NCBI GenBank assembly: GCA_017937025.1
Contig: JAGBEJ010000013.1
Coordinates: 23,859-87,858 of the forward strand
Origin: Paludibacteraceae bacterium
GTDB taxonomy: Bacteria; Bacteroidota; Bacteroidia; Bacteroidales; Paludibacteraceae
Direction: 5' to 3'
DNA length: 64,000 nt
Positions 19,659 to 29,163 of the stretch are shown in pieces. Position numbers and translations under genes: made by a program. The notes under the pieces were generated by a model. That model was not told the origin of the DNA. It saw nothing but the letters and a program-made list of their open reading frames with translations, and searched no databases. Positions within the stretch are counted from its first letter, which is position 1. Each line of letters opens with the position of its first letter.

Positions 19659-19802
19659 AATGCTTCTGTTGTGTATGCCCGATGGCAATAATGTTCAATT
19701 TGCAAATATAGTGAAGAAAACAAGTCAACTGCGAGCTGCGACGCAATAACTTGTGAAAACACTTATTAATGATTGTCATCGCCTGTGCATTGAAAAAACA
19801 AT

Positions 19803-19810
19803 TATATTTG
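19803..19810 (+). promoter_or_regulatory. Probable -7 promoter element for rsfS-ftsH-cdsA
   Basis: TATATTTG lies 30 bases ahead of the rsfS start in the divergent gap with the U32 gene. No TTTG is present at the correct -33 distance. Confidence 0.45.
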
Positions 19811-19839
19811 CAGATTATAGACATAATACGTATTGAAAA

Positions 19840-20196
19840 TTGGGAAACAGCAAATTACTTAACGCGATAATCGAGAGCATACAGGATGTTAAAGGGCACA
19901 ATATCGTCACTGTTGACATGACAGGGCTGGACGAGCGTGTCTGCGACTATTTCGTGATATGCGAGGGCAACACAAACACACAGGTGGATGCCATAACGGA
20001 TTCGGTAGATGAGAAAGTGAAGAAGTCGGTAGGCGAGGATCCGTTCGCCATACAGGGAAGAGAGAACGACGAGTGGGTCGCTCTGGATTATGGCGACATC
20101 ATGGTGCATATATTCCAGCCAGAGGCTCGTGCGTTTTATGATCTTGAGCATCTTTGGGCAGATGCCGAAATCAATGAGATAGCCGACGATTATTGA
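19840..20196 (+). CDS. rsfS: Ribosome silencing factor RsfS
   Basis: The 118-residue product matches the RsfS/Iojap family by length and by the motifs DYFVICEGNTNTQVDAI, EWVALDYGDIMVHIF and FYDLEHLWADA. It binds ribosomal protein L14 and blocks subunit joining under nutrient limitation. The start codon is TTG at 19840; no ATG lies at a suitable position. It is 31 bases upstream of ftsH, an arrangement common in Bacteroidota. Confidence 0.93.
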   Translation: MGNSKLLNAIIESIQDVKGHNIVTVDMTGLDERVCDYFVICEGNTNTQVDAITDSVDEKVKKSVGEDPFAIQGRENDEWVALDYGDIMVHIFQPEARAFYDLEHLWADAEINEIADDY

Positions 20197-20227
20197 TAAT
20201 AAAGCTGATTTTGGGAGGGACAAAGAG

Positions 20228-22321
20228 ATGGATTTCAAGGAAATGATGGAAAAAGAGAAGGAAGCGAAGCAGAAACAGAATGGGAAGAAGGACAAGAATG
20301 GATTTCGGCCTAATCTAAACTGGCTGTTCTTGCTTATTTTCGTGGTTCTCATAGCCATGAATTATATGGAGGATGGCGAGAAACAGCGTCAGATTCCTTA
20401 TTCCCAGTTTGAGCAGCTGGTGTCGAAGGATGTTCTGCTGAATGTTACTATAAACACTGATGCTAACACAGCCAAGGCGGAGATAAAGCCGGACTCGGTG
20501 GCGAAGGTCTTGGGCAGGAATGCTGTGGAAAAAGGTCAGAAGGCTTTTGTGCAAGTGAATGTCCCTTCGGTGGACCAGGCGAGCAAAATGCTTTCGGAGC
20601 GTCAGTTTAAGGGCGAGGTTAAATATGCGAAGGATGACGGAATATTCTCGAAATTCCTGTTCGCCTTCGGACCAATCATATTGTTCGTCGCATTGTGGAT
20701 TTTCATGCTCAGGAGAATGAGCGGTGGAATCGGCGGTGGCGGCGTGTTTAGCGTGGGCAAGTCGAAGGCGCAGGTTTTCGACAAGGACAACAAAGTGAAC
20801 GTAACGTTCAAGGATGTAGCTGGACTGGCTGGCGCAAAGCAGGAAATCGAGGAAATCGTGGAGTTCCTGAAGAACCCAAAGAAATATACAGACCTCGGCG
20901 GAAAGATACCTAAAGGAGCGTTGCTCGTAGGCCCTCCGGGAACAGGAAAGACTTTGCTGGCAAAGGCTGTTGCAGGCGAGGCGGGAGTTCCGTTCTTCTC
21001 TATGTCGGGTTCAGACTTCGTGGAGATGTTCGTCGGTGTAGGCGCAAGCCGTGTGAGGGACTTGTTCAAGCAGGCTAAGGAGAAGTCTCCATGTATAATA
21101 TTTATTGACGAGATTGATGCAGTTGGTCGTGCCCGCGGCAAGAATCCGAGCATGAGTTCTAACGACGAGCGCGAGAACACACTCAATCAGTTGCTGACAG
21201 AAATGGACGGTTTCGGCTCTAACAGCGGTGTCATAATACTTGCTGCAACTAACCGCGCCGACATTCTGGACAAGGCGCTCCTGAGAGCGGGACGTTTCGA
21301 CCGTCAGATACATGTTGACCTGCCTGACCTAAACGAGAGAAAGGAGATATTCCAGGTGCACCTCCGTCCGCTGAAGACGAGCAAGGAACTTGATGTTGAC
21401 TTCTTGGCGAAGCAGACACCTGGATTCAGCGGCGCGGACATAGCAAATGTCTGCAACGAGGCGGCGCTCACTGCAGCACGCAAGGACAAGAAGGAGGTCG
21501 AGAACCAGGACTTTATGGATGCGGTTGACAGAATCGTCGGCGGACTTGAGAAGAAGACCAAAATAATGACTGCAGCCGAGAAGAAGGCGATTGCTTATCA
21601 CGAGGCAGGTCATGCAACAATATCATGGCTGCTTGAGCATGCCAATCCGCTGGTTAAAGTCACCATCGTGCCAAGAGGAATGGCTTTGGGCGCGGCATGG
21701 TATCTCCCAGAAGAAAGAGTATTGACCAATAGGGAGCACATACTTGACGAGATGTGCTCGACACTCGGAGGACGTGCGGCTGAAGAGTTGTTTGGCAACA
21801 CGGCTTCCACAGGAGCGGTGAACGATTTGGAGAGAGTGACGAAAGTCGCTTACGCAATGGTCACATATTACGGCATGAGCGAAAATATCCCTAACATGTC
21901 TTACTACGACTCTATGGGAGGCGATTACGGTTTCACTAAGCCATACAGCGAGGAGACGGCTGAGATGATAGACCAGGAGGCGAAAAGAATAATCTCCGAG
22001 CAGTACGAGAGAGCGAAGAAGATTCTCTCGGAGAACGAGGAAGGACACCATAAGATTGCTCAACTCCTTATTGACAAGGAGGTTATATATGCCGACGACG
22101 TGAAGGAGATTCTCGGCGAGCGTCCATGGGAATCGAGAGCGGACGAACTGCTGGCCGACGAGAAAGCGGCAGCGGAGCAAAGGGAGAAAGACGAAGCGCT
22201 CTTGGCGGAAAGCAAAAAGGACAATGAAGAGACCGAGACCGAAGTTGAAGGTCATGAGACTCAAGTTGCAGAGGATAGCGCAGTAAACGAGGATATTAAA
22301 AACGAGAAAGAAAATGACTAA
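20228..22321 (+). CDS. ftsH: ATP-dependent zinc metalloprotease FtsH
   Basis: The 697-residue membrane protease has two transmembrane helices (about 35-52 and 143-161) around a periplasmic domain, a Gly-rich linker, Walker A GPPGTGKT (235-242), Walker [14 protein letters not shown], and the zinc site HEAGH starting at residue 458. The C-terminal tail (after about 630) is strongly acidic with many Glu. It degrades misassembled membrane proteins and short-lived regulators. Its last 8 bases overlap cdsA. Confidence 0.97.
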   Translation: MDFKEMMEKEKEAKQKQNGKKDKNGFRPNLNWLFLLIFVVLIAMNYMEDGEKQRQIPYSQFEQLVSKDVLLNVTINTDANTAKAEIKPDSVAKVLGRNAVEKGQKAFVQVNVPSVDQASKMLSERQFKGEVKYAKDDGIFSKFLFAFGPIILFVALWIFMLRRMSGGIGGGGVFSVGKSKAQVFDKDNKVNVTFKDVAGLAGAKQEIEEIVEFLKNPKKYTDLGGKIPKGALLVGPPGTGKTLLAKAVAGEAGVPFFSMSGSDFVEMFVGVGASRVRDLFKQAKEKSPCIIFIDEIDAVGRARGKNPSMSSNDERENTLNQLLTEMDGFGSNSGVIILAATNRADILDKALLRAGRFDRQIHVDLPDLNERKEIFQVHLRPLKTSKELDVDFLAKQTPGFSGADIANVCNEAALTAARKDKKEVENQDFMDAVDRIVGGLEKKTKIMTAAEKKAIAYHEAGHATISWLLEHANPLVKVTIVPRGMALGAAWYLPEERVLTNREHILDEMCSTLGGRAAEELFGNTASTGAVNDLERVTKVAYAMVTYYGMSENIPNMSYYDSMGGDYGFTKPYSEETAEMIDQEAKRIISEQYERAKKILSENEEGHHKIAQLLIDKEVIYADDVKEILGERPWESRADELLADEKAAAEQREKDEALLAESKKDNEETETEVEGHETQVAEDSAVNEDIKNEKEND

Positions 22322-23132
22322 CATAGCGCAAAGAACAATTACTGGAACTGTCTTTGTGGCAGTTATAATCGCGGCAATATTATTTGGCGAGAAGACGCTC
22401 GCGACATTGACAATCATTGTGTCATTCCTGTCGCTAAACGAGTTCAACGGTCTTGTAAAGGGCAAGTACAATGTGAATGTTCCGTTGGTGGAGTCGTGCT
22501 TGGGCGCAGTGATGATGACGGCATCGATAGTTCTGCCTTTGAAGTATGGCTTGACATTGCTGTTCTTCATAGTTCCGTATTACTTTGTCTGCATGGCGAT
22601 AGAACTGTTCCGCAAGCAGCAGGACCCGGTAAAGACGTGGGCTTTCTTCCTGCTCGGACAGCTTTATATCGCAGTTCCGTTCGCATTGCTCAATCTCATC
22701 GCATTGTCCGACAAACTCATCGTGCTTGCGATATTTGTTCTGATATGGGTGAACGACACATTCGCATACCTGACCGGTATGGGAACGTCGAAGACTATAG
22801 GCAACCACAAGATGTTTCCTCGCGTTTCGCCTAAGAAATCGTGGGAAGGACTTGCTGGCGGAGCTGTCATGGCGGTCGTGGCGTCTGTCATCTTCAGCCG
22901 TTTGACCGATATCGCCGGATTCTCGACTGCAGAGTGGATAGGTCTGGCGATAGTGATTGTCGTGTTCGGCACGATAGGCGATTTGTGCGAGTCTATCTTC
23001 AAGAGAACTCTCGGAGTCAAGGACTCTGGAACGATATTGCCAGGCCACGGCGGCATGCTCGACCGTTTCGACAGTGTCTTGTTTGCCACTATCGGCACAA
23101 TCATGTACTTGGGAATAATAACAACAATTTAA
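22314..23132 (+). CDS. cdsA: Phosphatidate cytidylyltransferase
   Basis: The 272-residue multi-pass inner-membrane enzyme makes CDP-diacylglycerol from phosphatidate and CTP. The family signature is present near the C-terminus: SIFKRTLGVKDSG followed by LPGHGGMLDRFDS. Seven or so hydrophobic helices precede it. It overlaps ftsH by 8 bases and is followed at 22 bases by psd, beginning the phospholipid block cdsA-psd-pssA. Confidence 0.96.
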   Translation: MTNIAQRTITGTVFVAVIIAAILFGEKTLATLTIIVSFLSLNEFNGLVKGKYNVNVPLVESCLGAVMMTASIVLPLKYGLTLLFFIVPYYFVCMAIELFRKQQDPVKTWAFFLLGQLYIAVPFALLNLIALSDKLIVLAIFVLIWVNDTFAYLTGMGTSKTIGNHKMFPRVSPKKSWEGLAGGAVMAVVASVIFSRLTDIAGFSTAEWIGLAIVIVVFGTIGDLCESIFKRTLGVKDSGTILPGHGGMLDRFDSVLFATIGTIMYLGIITTI

Positions 23133-23154
23133 TATTAACAAAAACACATTAAAC

Positions 23155-23826
23155 ATGCGTAGACTTCGAATACATAAGGAGGGAAAGACAATATTATTAT
23201 GCCTTTTGGCGCTTCTTTGCGTTCTAAACATCACATTGTGGTGGCAGTCGGTTCCAAAGCCGTTTGTCATAACAGCGACAGTTGTCAGCATTGTGGCATT
23301 TTGTTATTTCCTTTATTTCTTCAGAAGCCCAAGAAGAATAGTCTCAGTGTCCGACCCTTCGTTGCTGATAGCTCCAGCCGACGGCAAGATTGTCGTTATC
23401 GAAGAGACCGATGAGAACGAGTTTCTGCACGAGAGAAGAATCCAGGTTTCGATATTCATGTCTCTTATTAGTGTGCATGCTAACTGGTATCCAGTGAAGG
23501 GTATCGTGAATTATGTGAAGCATCACAAAGGACGCCACACTGCGGCTTATCTGCCAAAGTCAAGCAACGAGAACGAGCATTCTTCGATCGGAATGACGAG
23601 CGAGGGCGGCACAAAGATTCTGATTAAGCAGATAGCCGGCGCTCTGGCTCAGAGAATCGTGACTTACGCCAAGGAAGGCAAGGCTGTGCATATCAACGAG
23701 CAGCTGGGATTCATAAAGTTCGGTTCCAGAGTAGACATTTTCCTGCCATTGGACACTGAAATCTATGTCAAGGTGGGTGACAAGACAACAGGAAACGAGA
23801 CAATAATCGCACGTTTGAATGAGTAA
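23155..23826 (+). CDS. psd: Phosphatidylserine decarboxylase proenzyme
   Basis: The 223-residue protein is the short form of the enzyme, with two N-terminal membrane segments (16-62). Self-cleavage should occur at Gly190-Ser191 in FIKFGSRVDIF, generating the pyruvoyl group on Ser191. The His motif region ISVHANWYPVKG is conserved. It converts phosphatidylserine to phosphatidylethanolamine and sits between cdsA and pssA, the enzymes that provide its substrate. Confidence 0.95.
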   Translation: MRRLRIHKEGKTILLCLLALLCVLNITLWWQSVPKPFVITATVVSIVAFCYFLYFFRSPRRIVSVSDPSLLIAPADGKIVVIEETDENEFLHERRIQVSIFMSLISVHANWYPVKGIVNYVKHHKGRHTAAYLPKSSNENEHSSIGMTSEGGTKILIKQIAGALAQRIVTYAKEGKAVHINEQLGFIKFGSRVDIFLPLDTEIYVKVGDKTTGNETIIARLNE

Positions 23827-23837
23827 ATAATACGCAA

Positions 23838-24542
23838 ATGAATGCAATTAAAAGGAACATTCCCAATTCGATAACCTGCTGCAACCTTTTCTCAGGTTGT
23901 GTGGCTTGCGTTTTCGCATTCTGGGGCAATTTCGACTATGCGGCCTTTGCTGTAGTGGCGGCTGCTGTGTTCGACTTCTTCGATGGTTTCGCGGCAAGGG
24001 GGCTGAAGGCGTATTCGCCTATGGGCAAGGAGCTTGACTCGTTGGCGGATGATGTCAGCTTCGGCGTTGCTCCGTCGGTGGCTGTTTACAGCTATTTGGA
24101 CAGTTGCTCTGCAGTGTCGGAATATTCGTTTGTTCCTTTTTTGGCATTCTTTATCGCAGTGTTCTCGGCACTGCGTCTGGCCAAGTTCAATATCGACGAG
24201 CGCCAGACATCGTCGTTCATCGGTCTGCCAACGCCAGCAAATGCTTTGTTCTGGATGTTCATCATCTCAACGCTTAATCATTACGGACTTAAGCTCGGTG
24301 TCAGCGGAGTGGCGGTTCTGCTTGTGGTTGAGGCTTTGTTCTGCTATCTGATGGTGTCGCCGCTGCCGATGTTCTCGCTCAAGTTTCATGACTTCTCGTT
24401 GTCAAACAACAAGCTCAGATACTTGTTTCTCGCGGTGAGCGTCATTTTCATTATTATATTCAGAATGGCGTCATTCCCAGTCATAATATTATTCTACATA
24501 ATGCTCTCGGTGATAGACGATGTCGCAAAAAAGAAAGCATAA
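23838..24542 (+). CDS. pssA: CDP-diacylglycerol--serine O-phosphatidyltransferase
   Basis: The 234-residue integral membrane enzyme carries the complete CDP-alcohol phosphatidyltransferase motif: Asp49-Gly50, Ala53-Arg54, Gly63, Asp67 and Asp71 (DGFAARGLKAYSPMGKELD then SLAD). Several transmembrane helices follow. It uses CDP-diacylglycerol from CdsA and makes the phosphatidylserine used by Psd. It is spaced 11 bases from psd. Confidence 0.96.
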   Translation: MNAIKRNIPNSITCCNLFSGCVACVFAFWGNFDYAAFAVVAAAVFDFFDGFAARGLKAYSPMGKELDSLADDVSFGVAPSVAVYSYLDSCSAVSEYSFVPFLAFFIAVFSALRLAKFNIDERQTSSFIGLPTPANALFWMFIISTLNHYGLKLGVSGVAVLLVVEALFCYLMVSPLPMFSLKFHDFSLSNNKLRYLFLAVSVIFIIIFRMASFPVIILFYIMLSVIDDVAKKKA

Positions 24543-24546
24543 GAAA

Positions 24547-25107
24547 ATGGCAAGAAGTATTCTTAGACATCTGTTTTTGGTAGTTGCGCTTATCCCGTTT
24601 GCGCTGGTTTCGTGCGACGACGAGTATCAGGACACAAAAGACGCAGGCGAGGCTTACATCAAAAGCATAAGCGACAACGACATATACACATTGAACACAG
24701 GGCTTAAGTATAAGAAATACTTCGAGGAAGACCCTTCGTGGCCTGATGTGCCAGCGATGCCGGGATTCATAAACATCAACTACACTGCGATGTTCATTAA
24801 CGGCGACACTTTGGCGAGCGACAGCGCGAAATACAAGACATATCAGATTGTCGAGTCGATAAGCTCGTCGGGAGATACGACATGGAAGGACACGACAGTC
24901 CTTGTGAAACCTACATTCTATTACTCAAACATGATAGACGGCTGCAAGCAGGCGATAAAGAGAATGAAGGTCGGTTCGAAATGGAGGCTGTGGATTCCTT
25001 ACAATCTCGCATACGGATCCGATGGAATAGATGACGGCACAATAAAGGTGGACCCTTACACAGCCTTGATTTATGATATTGAGCTAATTGGAGTTTCCGC
25101 TGAATAA
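24547..25107 (+). CDS. FKBP-type peptidyl-prolyl isomerase-like lipoprotein
   Basis: The start is set at 24547, four bases after pssA stops; an upstream ATG at 24520 would overlap pssA and prefix nine Lys-rich residues. The 186-residue product has an SPII signal ending ALVSCDDE. The C-terminal part MKVGSKWRLWIPYNLAYGSDG and IKVDPYTALIYDIELIGV closely follows the end of FKBP domains (MxxGxKxxxxIPxxLAYG, LxFDxELxxV). Several FKBP active-site aromatics could not be located, so catalysis is uncertain. A role in folding at the envelope is inferred. Confidence 0.7.
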   Translation: MARSILRHLFLVVALIPFALVSCDDEYQDTKDAGEAYIKSISDNDIYTLNTGLKYKKYFEEDPSWPDVPAMPGFININYTAMFINGDTLASDSAKYKTYQIVESISSSGDTTWKDTTVLVKPTFYYSNMIDGCKQAIKRMKVGSKWRLWIPYNLAYGSDGIDDGTIKVDPYTALIYDIELIGVSAE

Positions 25108-25117
25108 TCCATTGAAG

Positions 25118-25897
25118 ATGAAGAATATAGCGATAAGACTTTTTATCACGATACTTTTTGTGTTTTCTGCCGATTTGTATGCGCAGAGAATAGGCCTGGA
25201 CGGCAGTTATGTCGCAGACTTTCTGGCTCAGAAGGAAGGCGGCAAATCCAAGACGAACTTTCTGAACGGATGGAACGCAGAGTTACGTTACGAGCAGTTC
25301 GTGAGAGACTCGTCGAACCTCTCAGTCAGCTTCGGCATAGGCTGGGAGTTCCGTGGTAACAGGTACGGAGTGGAGTGGTATGAGCCATACACGACTTGCA
25401 CACGTTTCATGCACTATTTGTATGTGCCTGTGGATGTGAATTATTATTTTCCTCTTGACAAAAAGAAAAAACTGAAGGTCTTTGTTTTCGGCGGTCCGAG
25501 ACTGAATGTCGGTCTGCTCGGCGATTACGGCCACCATTACTACATGGCGACAAGAGACTACAAATTGAGAAATCCCTTCGGCTCCTCATTCGCAGGCGAC
25601 AGCACACACAGGTTTGATTTCTCGATAGGCGCGGGCGTCGGAATCGAGTATTACGGCGCGTTCATGAAAGTCGGTTACGATTTCCCTGTGACAAATTCGG
25701 CTAGCGCATATAAGCCATCGGATATTTATCAGCACAACTTGAGAGTGACACTCGGATACATGCTTGACCTTAGAATTATAGCAAAGAAGAGAAACAGGCA
25801 CAGAATGCCTGGTCAGCGTTCCGGACTGAGACAGATGGCTCTGCCGGAGGAAAAGGCTATGCCTGGCATGAATCAGGGCGGCATGATGAGAAGATAG
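25118..25897 (+). CDS. Outer-membrane beta-barrel protein
   Basis: The start at 25118 begins MKNIAIRLFITILFVFSADLYAQ, a standard signal peptide ending in AQ; an in-frame ATG at 25088 adds ten residues and overlaps the previous gene. The 259-residue product contains many beta strands (SVSFGIGWEFRGNRYGV, LKVFVFGGPRLNVGL, HNLRVTLGYMLDLRI) typical of the OmpA-like/PorT-type barrel group in Bacteroidota. An unusual basic, Met/Gly-rich tail (residues about 225-259) follows the last strand. Confidence 0.75.
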   Translation: MKNIAIRLFITILFVFSADLYAQRIGLDGSYVADFLAQKEGGKSKTNFLNGWNAELRYEQFVRDSSNLSVSFGIGWEFRGNRYGVEWYEPYTTCTRFMHYLYVPVDVNYYFPLDKKKKLKVFVFGGPRLNVGLLGDYGHHYYMATRDYKLRNPFGSSFAGDSTHRFDFSIGAGVGIEYYGAFMKVGYDFPVTNSASAYKPSDIYQHNLRVTLGYMLDLRIIAKKRNRHRMPGQRSGLRQMALPEEKAMPGMNQGGMMRR

Positions 25898-25929
25898 ACA
25901 ACTTAGTAAAAACCATAAAACTGCTGTAG

Positions 25930-28506
25930 ATGACGCAGACAGAAAAGAAAACTTTCGGCAAGATCGCATTGCCGCATATTGTAGCCGTAGCATTATTTTT
26001 TATAATCTCAATCGTTTATTTTTCTCCGGTTCTGGACGGCAAATCCTTGGTTGGAAGCGATACAGAAAGCTGGATAGGCATGAGCAAGGAAGCGAGAGAC
26101 TTCAACGCGACACATAGCGAAGGCACATTGTGGACGAATTCCATGTTCGGCGGAATGCCGACATACCAGATTGCAGGTCCTAAGTCCTATGACTTCCTGA
26201 CAATCGTCGTCGGCGACACACTTTACCAGTTGCCAAGAGTGGTTTACACATTGTTCCTGTATCTTATCGGATTTTACATACTTATGTTGTGCTTCGACGT
26301 GAAGCCATGGCTCAGCCTTGTGCTGGCGCCGGCCTTTGCGTTCTGTTCGTACAATTTGATAATACTCGCAGCGGGACACGATACGAAGGCGCTTTCGATA
26401 GCCTATATGCCTGCTGTGATAGGAAGTGTCATTTATTCGTTCAGGAAAAACAAGTACATAGGCGCAGTCCTTACGGCATTTTTCCTGGCGTTGCTCATAA
26501 GAGCCAATCATCTTCAGATAGTTTACTACACGCTCATCGCGCTCATAATTTACGGAATCTCTGAACTGATATTCGCCATAAAGGAAAAGAGACTGAAGCC
26601 GATGTTCGGAACATTGGGGCTGTTGGTCGTGTCGGCTGTGATAGCTGTCGGACTGAATGCGACAATGCTGATTATAACAAAGGAGTACAGTGACTATACA
26701 ATGCGAGGCCGTTCCAACGGACTGACAATCGACAAGAGCAGCCAGACCGAGGGACTGGACAAGGATTACATCACAGGATGGTCATACGGCATAGGCGAGA
26801 CATTCACGCTCCTGATACCTGATTTCAAAGGCGGAGCGTCGCAGGAATATCTGCCTGTGGATTCAAAAACCGGCGAGAAGCTCAAGGAGCTTGGAGCTAA
26901 TCCCGAGGCGATACTCACTAACCAGCCAATGCCGACATATTGGGGAACACAGCCTTTCACAGCTGGTCCTGTCTACGCCGGAGCAATAGTCTGCTTCCTG
27001 GCACTATTGGCACTGCTTATCGCGCCTAACAGAGAGAGATGGTGGCTGCTTGCGGCGTTTATCGTGGGCATGCTACTTTCGTGGGGACGCAATTTCCCTG
27101 CGCTGACCAATTTCTTTATCGATTACGTGCCGCTCTACAATATGTTCAGGACAGTGTCCATGACGCTTGTGATATCTTGTCTGGCTTTGGCTGTGTTGGC
27201 AGGTCTTGCGCTGAAATACTGGTTCTGGCCAGTGGAAGGCACGCCTTCAGCCGACGAGAAGTTCCGTCGCAAGGCGTTGTACATATCGGCAGGCGTGACA
27301 GGCGGCTTATGTCTGCTCTTCTGGCTGATACCTTCTATCGCCGGCGACTTCAAGGCCGACGTGGATGGCTACATGGTGCAGAACGGTTATCCGTCGTTTT
27401 TCCTCGACACTTTGCCAGCCGACAGAAAGGCGATGCTCTCAAGTTCGGCTTTGCGCTCGTTGATTTTCATAGCGTTGGCATTTGTCGTATTGCTGTTCTC
27501 TAAGACCAATGACAAGAAAAGCGCAGGAAAGTTGCCTATGTATGGCGCATTCGTGGCGTTAGGTGTGCTTGTGCTCATTGACATGGTGCCAATCGCCAAA
27601 AGATATTTGAACAACACAATGTTCAAGAAGCAGCCGAAAATGGATTATTTCCAGCCGTCGGTAGCTGATGAGATGATACTTGCCGATAAGTCGGAGCACA
27701 GGGTTCTGGACTTGACGACAAACGTGTTCAACAGTTCCAAGCCATCGTACTTCCATCATTCGATAGGCGGATACCACGCAGCCAAATTGCGTCGTTACCA
27801 GGAACTCATAAACATCCACATAGACAAGGAAATATCAAACATAATAACAACATTCCAGGTGGCAAGCTCAGCCAAGGACGTGAACGAGGTGAATTCGATG
27901 TTTGCCAATGCGTTCTCGCAGTGCAAGGTGCTGAACATGCTGAATATGAAGTATGTGATATACAACCCAGACCAGGCGCCGCTGCAGAACCCTTATGCCA
28001 ACGGACCGGCATGGATAGTTAAGCAGGCGATAATGGCTGAGACACCAGACGAGGAGATGATGGCGCTCGGCAGAATGGACAACAAGCAGTCTTTGGTGTT
28101 CGACAAGGAGTACAAGAGCCAGGTGCCAGACGAATTCATAAACAAGAAGGGCGTGGCGCTGTCAAGCACAGTGGACTCCGCAGCGGTCATATCTTTGCTG
28201 TCTTATGAGCCTAACCATCTGCAGTATTCATACAAGTCATCGACGAAGAGCCTTGCCGTGTTCTCGGAGATATATTACGACAAGGGCTGGAATGCTTATG
28301 TTGACGGCAAACCGGCAGAATACTTCCGTGCTAACTATTTGCTCAGGGCAATGTCTCTGCCAGCGGGCGAGCACAAGATTGAGTTCAAGTTCGAGCCGCA
28401 GTCTTATGCTATAGGCAATCTCTTGAGAAGCATTGCCACAGTGCTGTTCCTGTTGGCTGTGGGCGCACTTGCCGTCTATTACTACAAACGCAAACGTGCA
28501 TCATAA
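25930..28506 (+). CDS. YfhO family multi-pass membrane protein
   Basis: The 858-residue protein has about twelve to thirteen predicted transmembrane helices, an N-terminal periplasmic loop with VGSDTESW and FGGMPTYQI, and a large C-terminal soluble region with ENxxALGRM-type beta structure before a last membrane helix. These are the hallmarks of the YfhO family, whose Gram-positive members modify lipoteichoic acid with sugars; the fold is GT-C. In Bacteroidota its acceptor is unknown. It is preceded and followed by short gaps in the same direction. Confidence 0.85.
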   Translation: MTQTEKKTFGKIALPHIVAVALFFIISIVYFSPVLDGKSLVGSDTESWIGMSKEARDFNATHSEGTLWTNSMFGGMPTYQIAGPKSYDFLTIVVGDTLYQLPRVVYTLFLYLIGFYILMLCFDVKPWLSLVLAPAFAFCSYNLIILAAGHDTKALSIAYMPAVIGSVIYSFRKNKYIGAVLTAFFLALLIRANHLQIVYYTLIALIIYGISELIFAIKEKRLKPMFGTLGLLVVSAVIAVGLNATMLIITKEYSDYTMRGRSNGLTIDKSSQTEGLDKDYITGWSYGIGETFTLLIPDFKGGASQEYLPVDSKTGEKLKELGANPEAILTNQPMPTYWGTQPFTAGPVYAGAIVCFLALLALLIAPNRERWWLLAAFIVGMLLSWGRNFPALTNFFIDYVPLYNMFRTVSMTLVISCLALAVLAGLALKYWFWPVEGTPSADEKFRRKALYISAGVTGGLCLLFWLIPSIAGDFKADVDGYMVQNGYPSFFLDTLPADRKAMLSSSALRSLIFIALAFVVLLFSKTNDKKSAGKLPMYGAFVALGVLVLIDMVPIAKRYLNNTMFKKQPKMDYFQPSVADEMILADKSEHRVLDLTTNVFNSSKPSYFHHSIGGYHAAKLRRYQELINIHIDKEISNIITTFQVASSAKDVNEVNSMFANAFSQCKVLNMLNMKYVIYNPDQAPLQNPYANGPAWIVKQAIMAETPDEEMMALGRMDNKQSLVFDKEYKSQVPDEFINKKGVALSSTVDSAAVISLLSYEPNHLQYSYKSSTKSLAVFSEIYYDKGWNAYVDGKPAEYFRANYLLRAMSLPAGEHKIEFKFEPQSYAIGNLLRSIATVLFLLAVGALAVYYYKRKRAS

Positions 28507-28519
28507 AAACTAAACGCTT

Positions 28520-29080
28520 ATGGATACAGCACCTAAGATATTGAAATGGCGTCAGAAATTAGTGCAGGAGGAGACTCACTCGTCTGCGCACTGGGTGTTG
28601 GATTATGTAAGCGGCGAAGGCGACTTTATTGTGGCCATGATGGATGCGCATTGGTCGGCCAAGGGCATTGAGTCGGACGAGCAGAAAAGGGAGAAGGCAA
28701 AGCGCAGATACGGTGTTTCTGTGATTTATCCCAACGAGACGTCCAAGCTGGACGAACTGTCGTTCGGTGCTGTGACAGCATGGAATGGATTGCCCGAAGA
28801 AGGCTATTTGCCGCCATTGGAAGCGTTGACGGTGTTTCACAAGGTGCTGGTGGAGAACGGCTCGCTGTTTCTGGCGCTACCGTCCAGCGAGTACAGCAAA
28901 GAGAACGTCGCGACGATGGCTAACGAGGCCGGCTTCGGCATAGATGCAATATTCCCGCAGCCGGAGACAGGATTGTTCTCGTTCATTCAGAACATGAGCA
29001 CGAAGAAGCATCCAGAATCGGCGAGTGTGATAGTCTATCACTTAAAGAAGCTTGACACGCTCAATTTCCATGTCTTCTGA
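28520..29080 (+). CDS. Hypothetical protein, weakly methyltransferase-like
   Basis: The 186-residue cytoplasmic protein has a layout like the C-terminal half of class I SAM-dependent methyltransferases: a DELSFGAVTAWNGL strand, an LEALTVFHKVLVENGSLFLALP segment resembling the motif near the end of the SAM fold, and a final beta strand. No GxGxG SAM-binding loop is visible; the equivalent region reads WVLDYVSGEGDFIVAM. It may be degenerate or bind something else. It lies 13 bases after yfhO. Confidence 0.5.
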   Translation: MDTAPKILKWRQKLVQEETHSSAHWVLDYVSGEGDFIVAMMDAHWSAKGIESDEQKREKAKRRYGVSVIYPNETSKLDELSFGAVTAWNGLPEEGYLPPLEALTVFHKVLVENGSLFLALPSSEYSKENVATMANEAGFGIDAIFPQPETGLFSFIQNMSTKKHPESASVIVYHLKKLDTLNFHVF

Positions 29081-29113
29081 CTTTGAAAAATTCGTACTTT
29101 AAACTTTATCTTG

Positions 29114-29121
29114 TAAATTTG
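29114..29121 (+). promoter_or_regulatory. Possible -7 promoter element before ftsX
   Basis: TAAATTTG matches TAnnTTTG, 43 bases before ftsX, in an 83-base gap. The nearest TTTG upstream (29082) is too far away for a standard -33 element. Confidence 0.35.
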
Positions 29122-29163
29122 AAAGATTTTTCTTTTTGACACAAAGGGTAAAAATATATTGAT

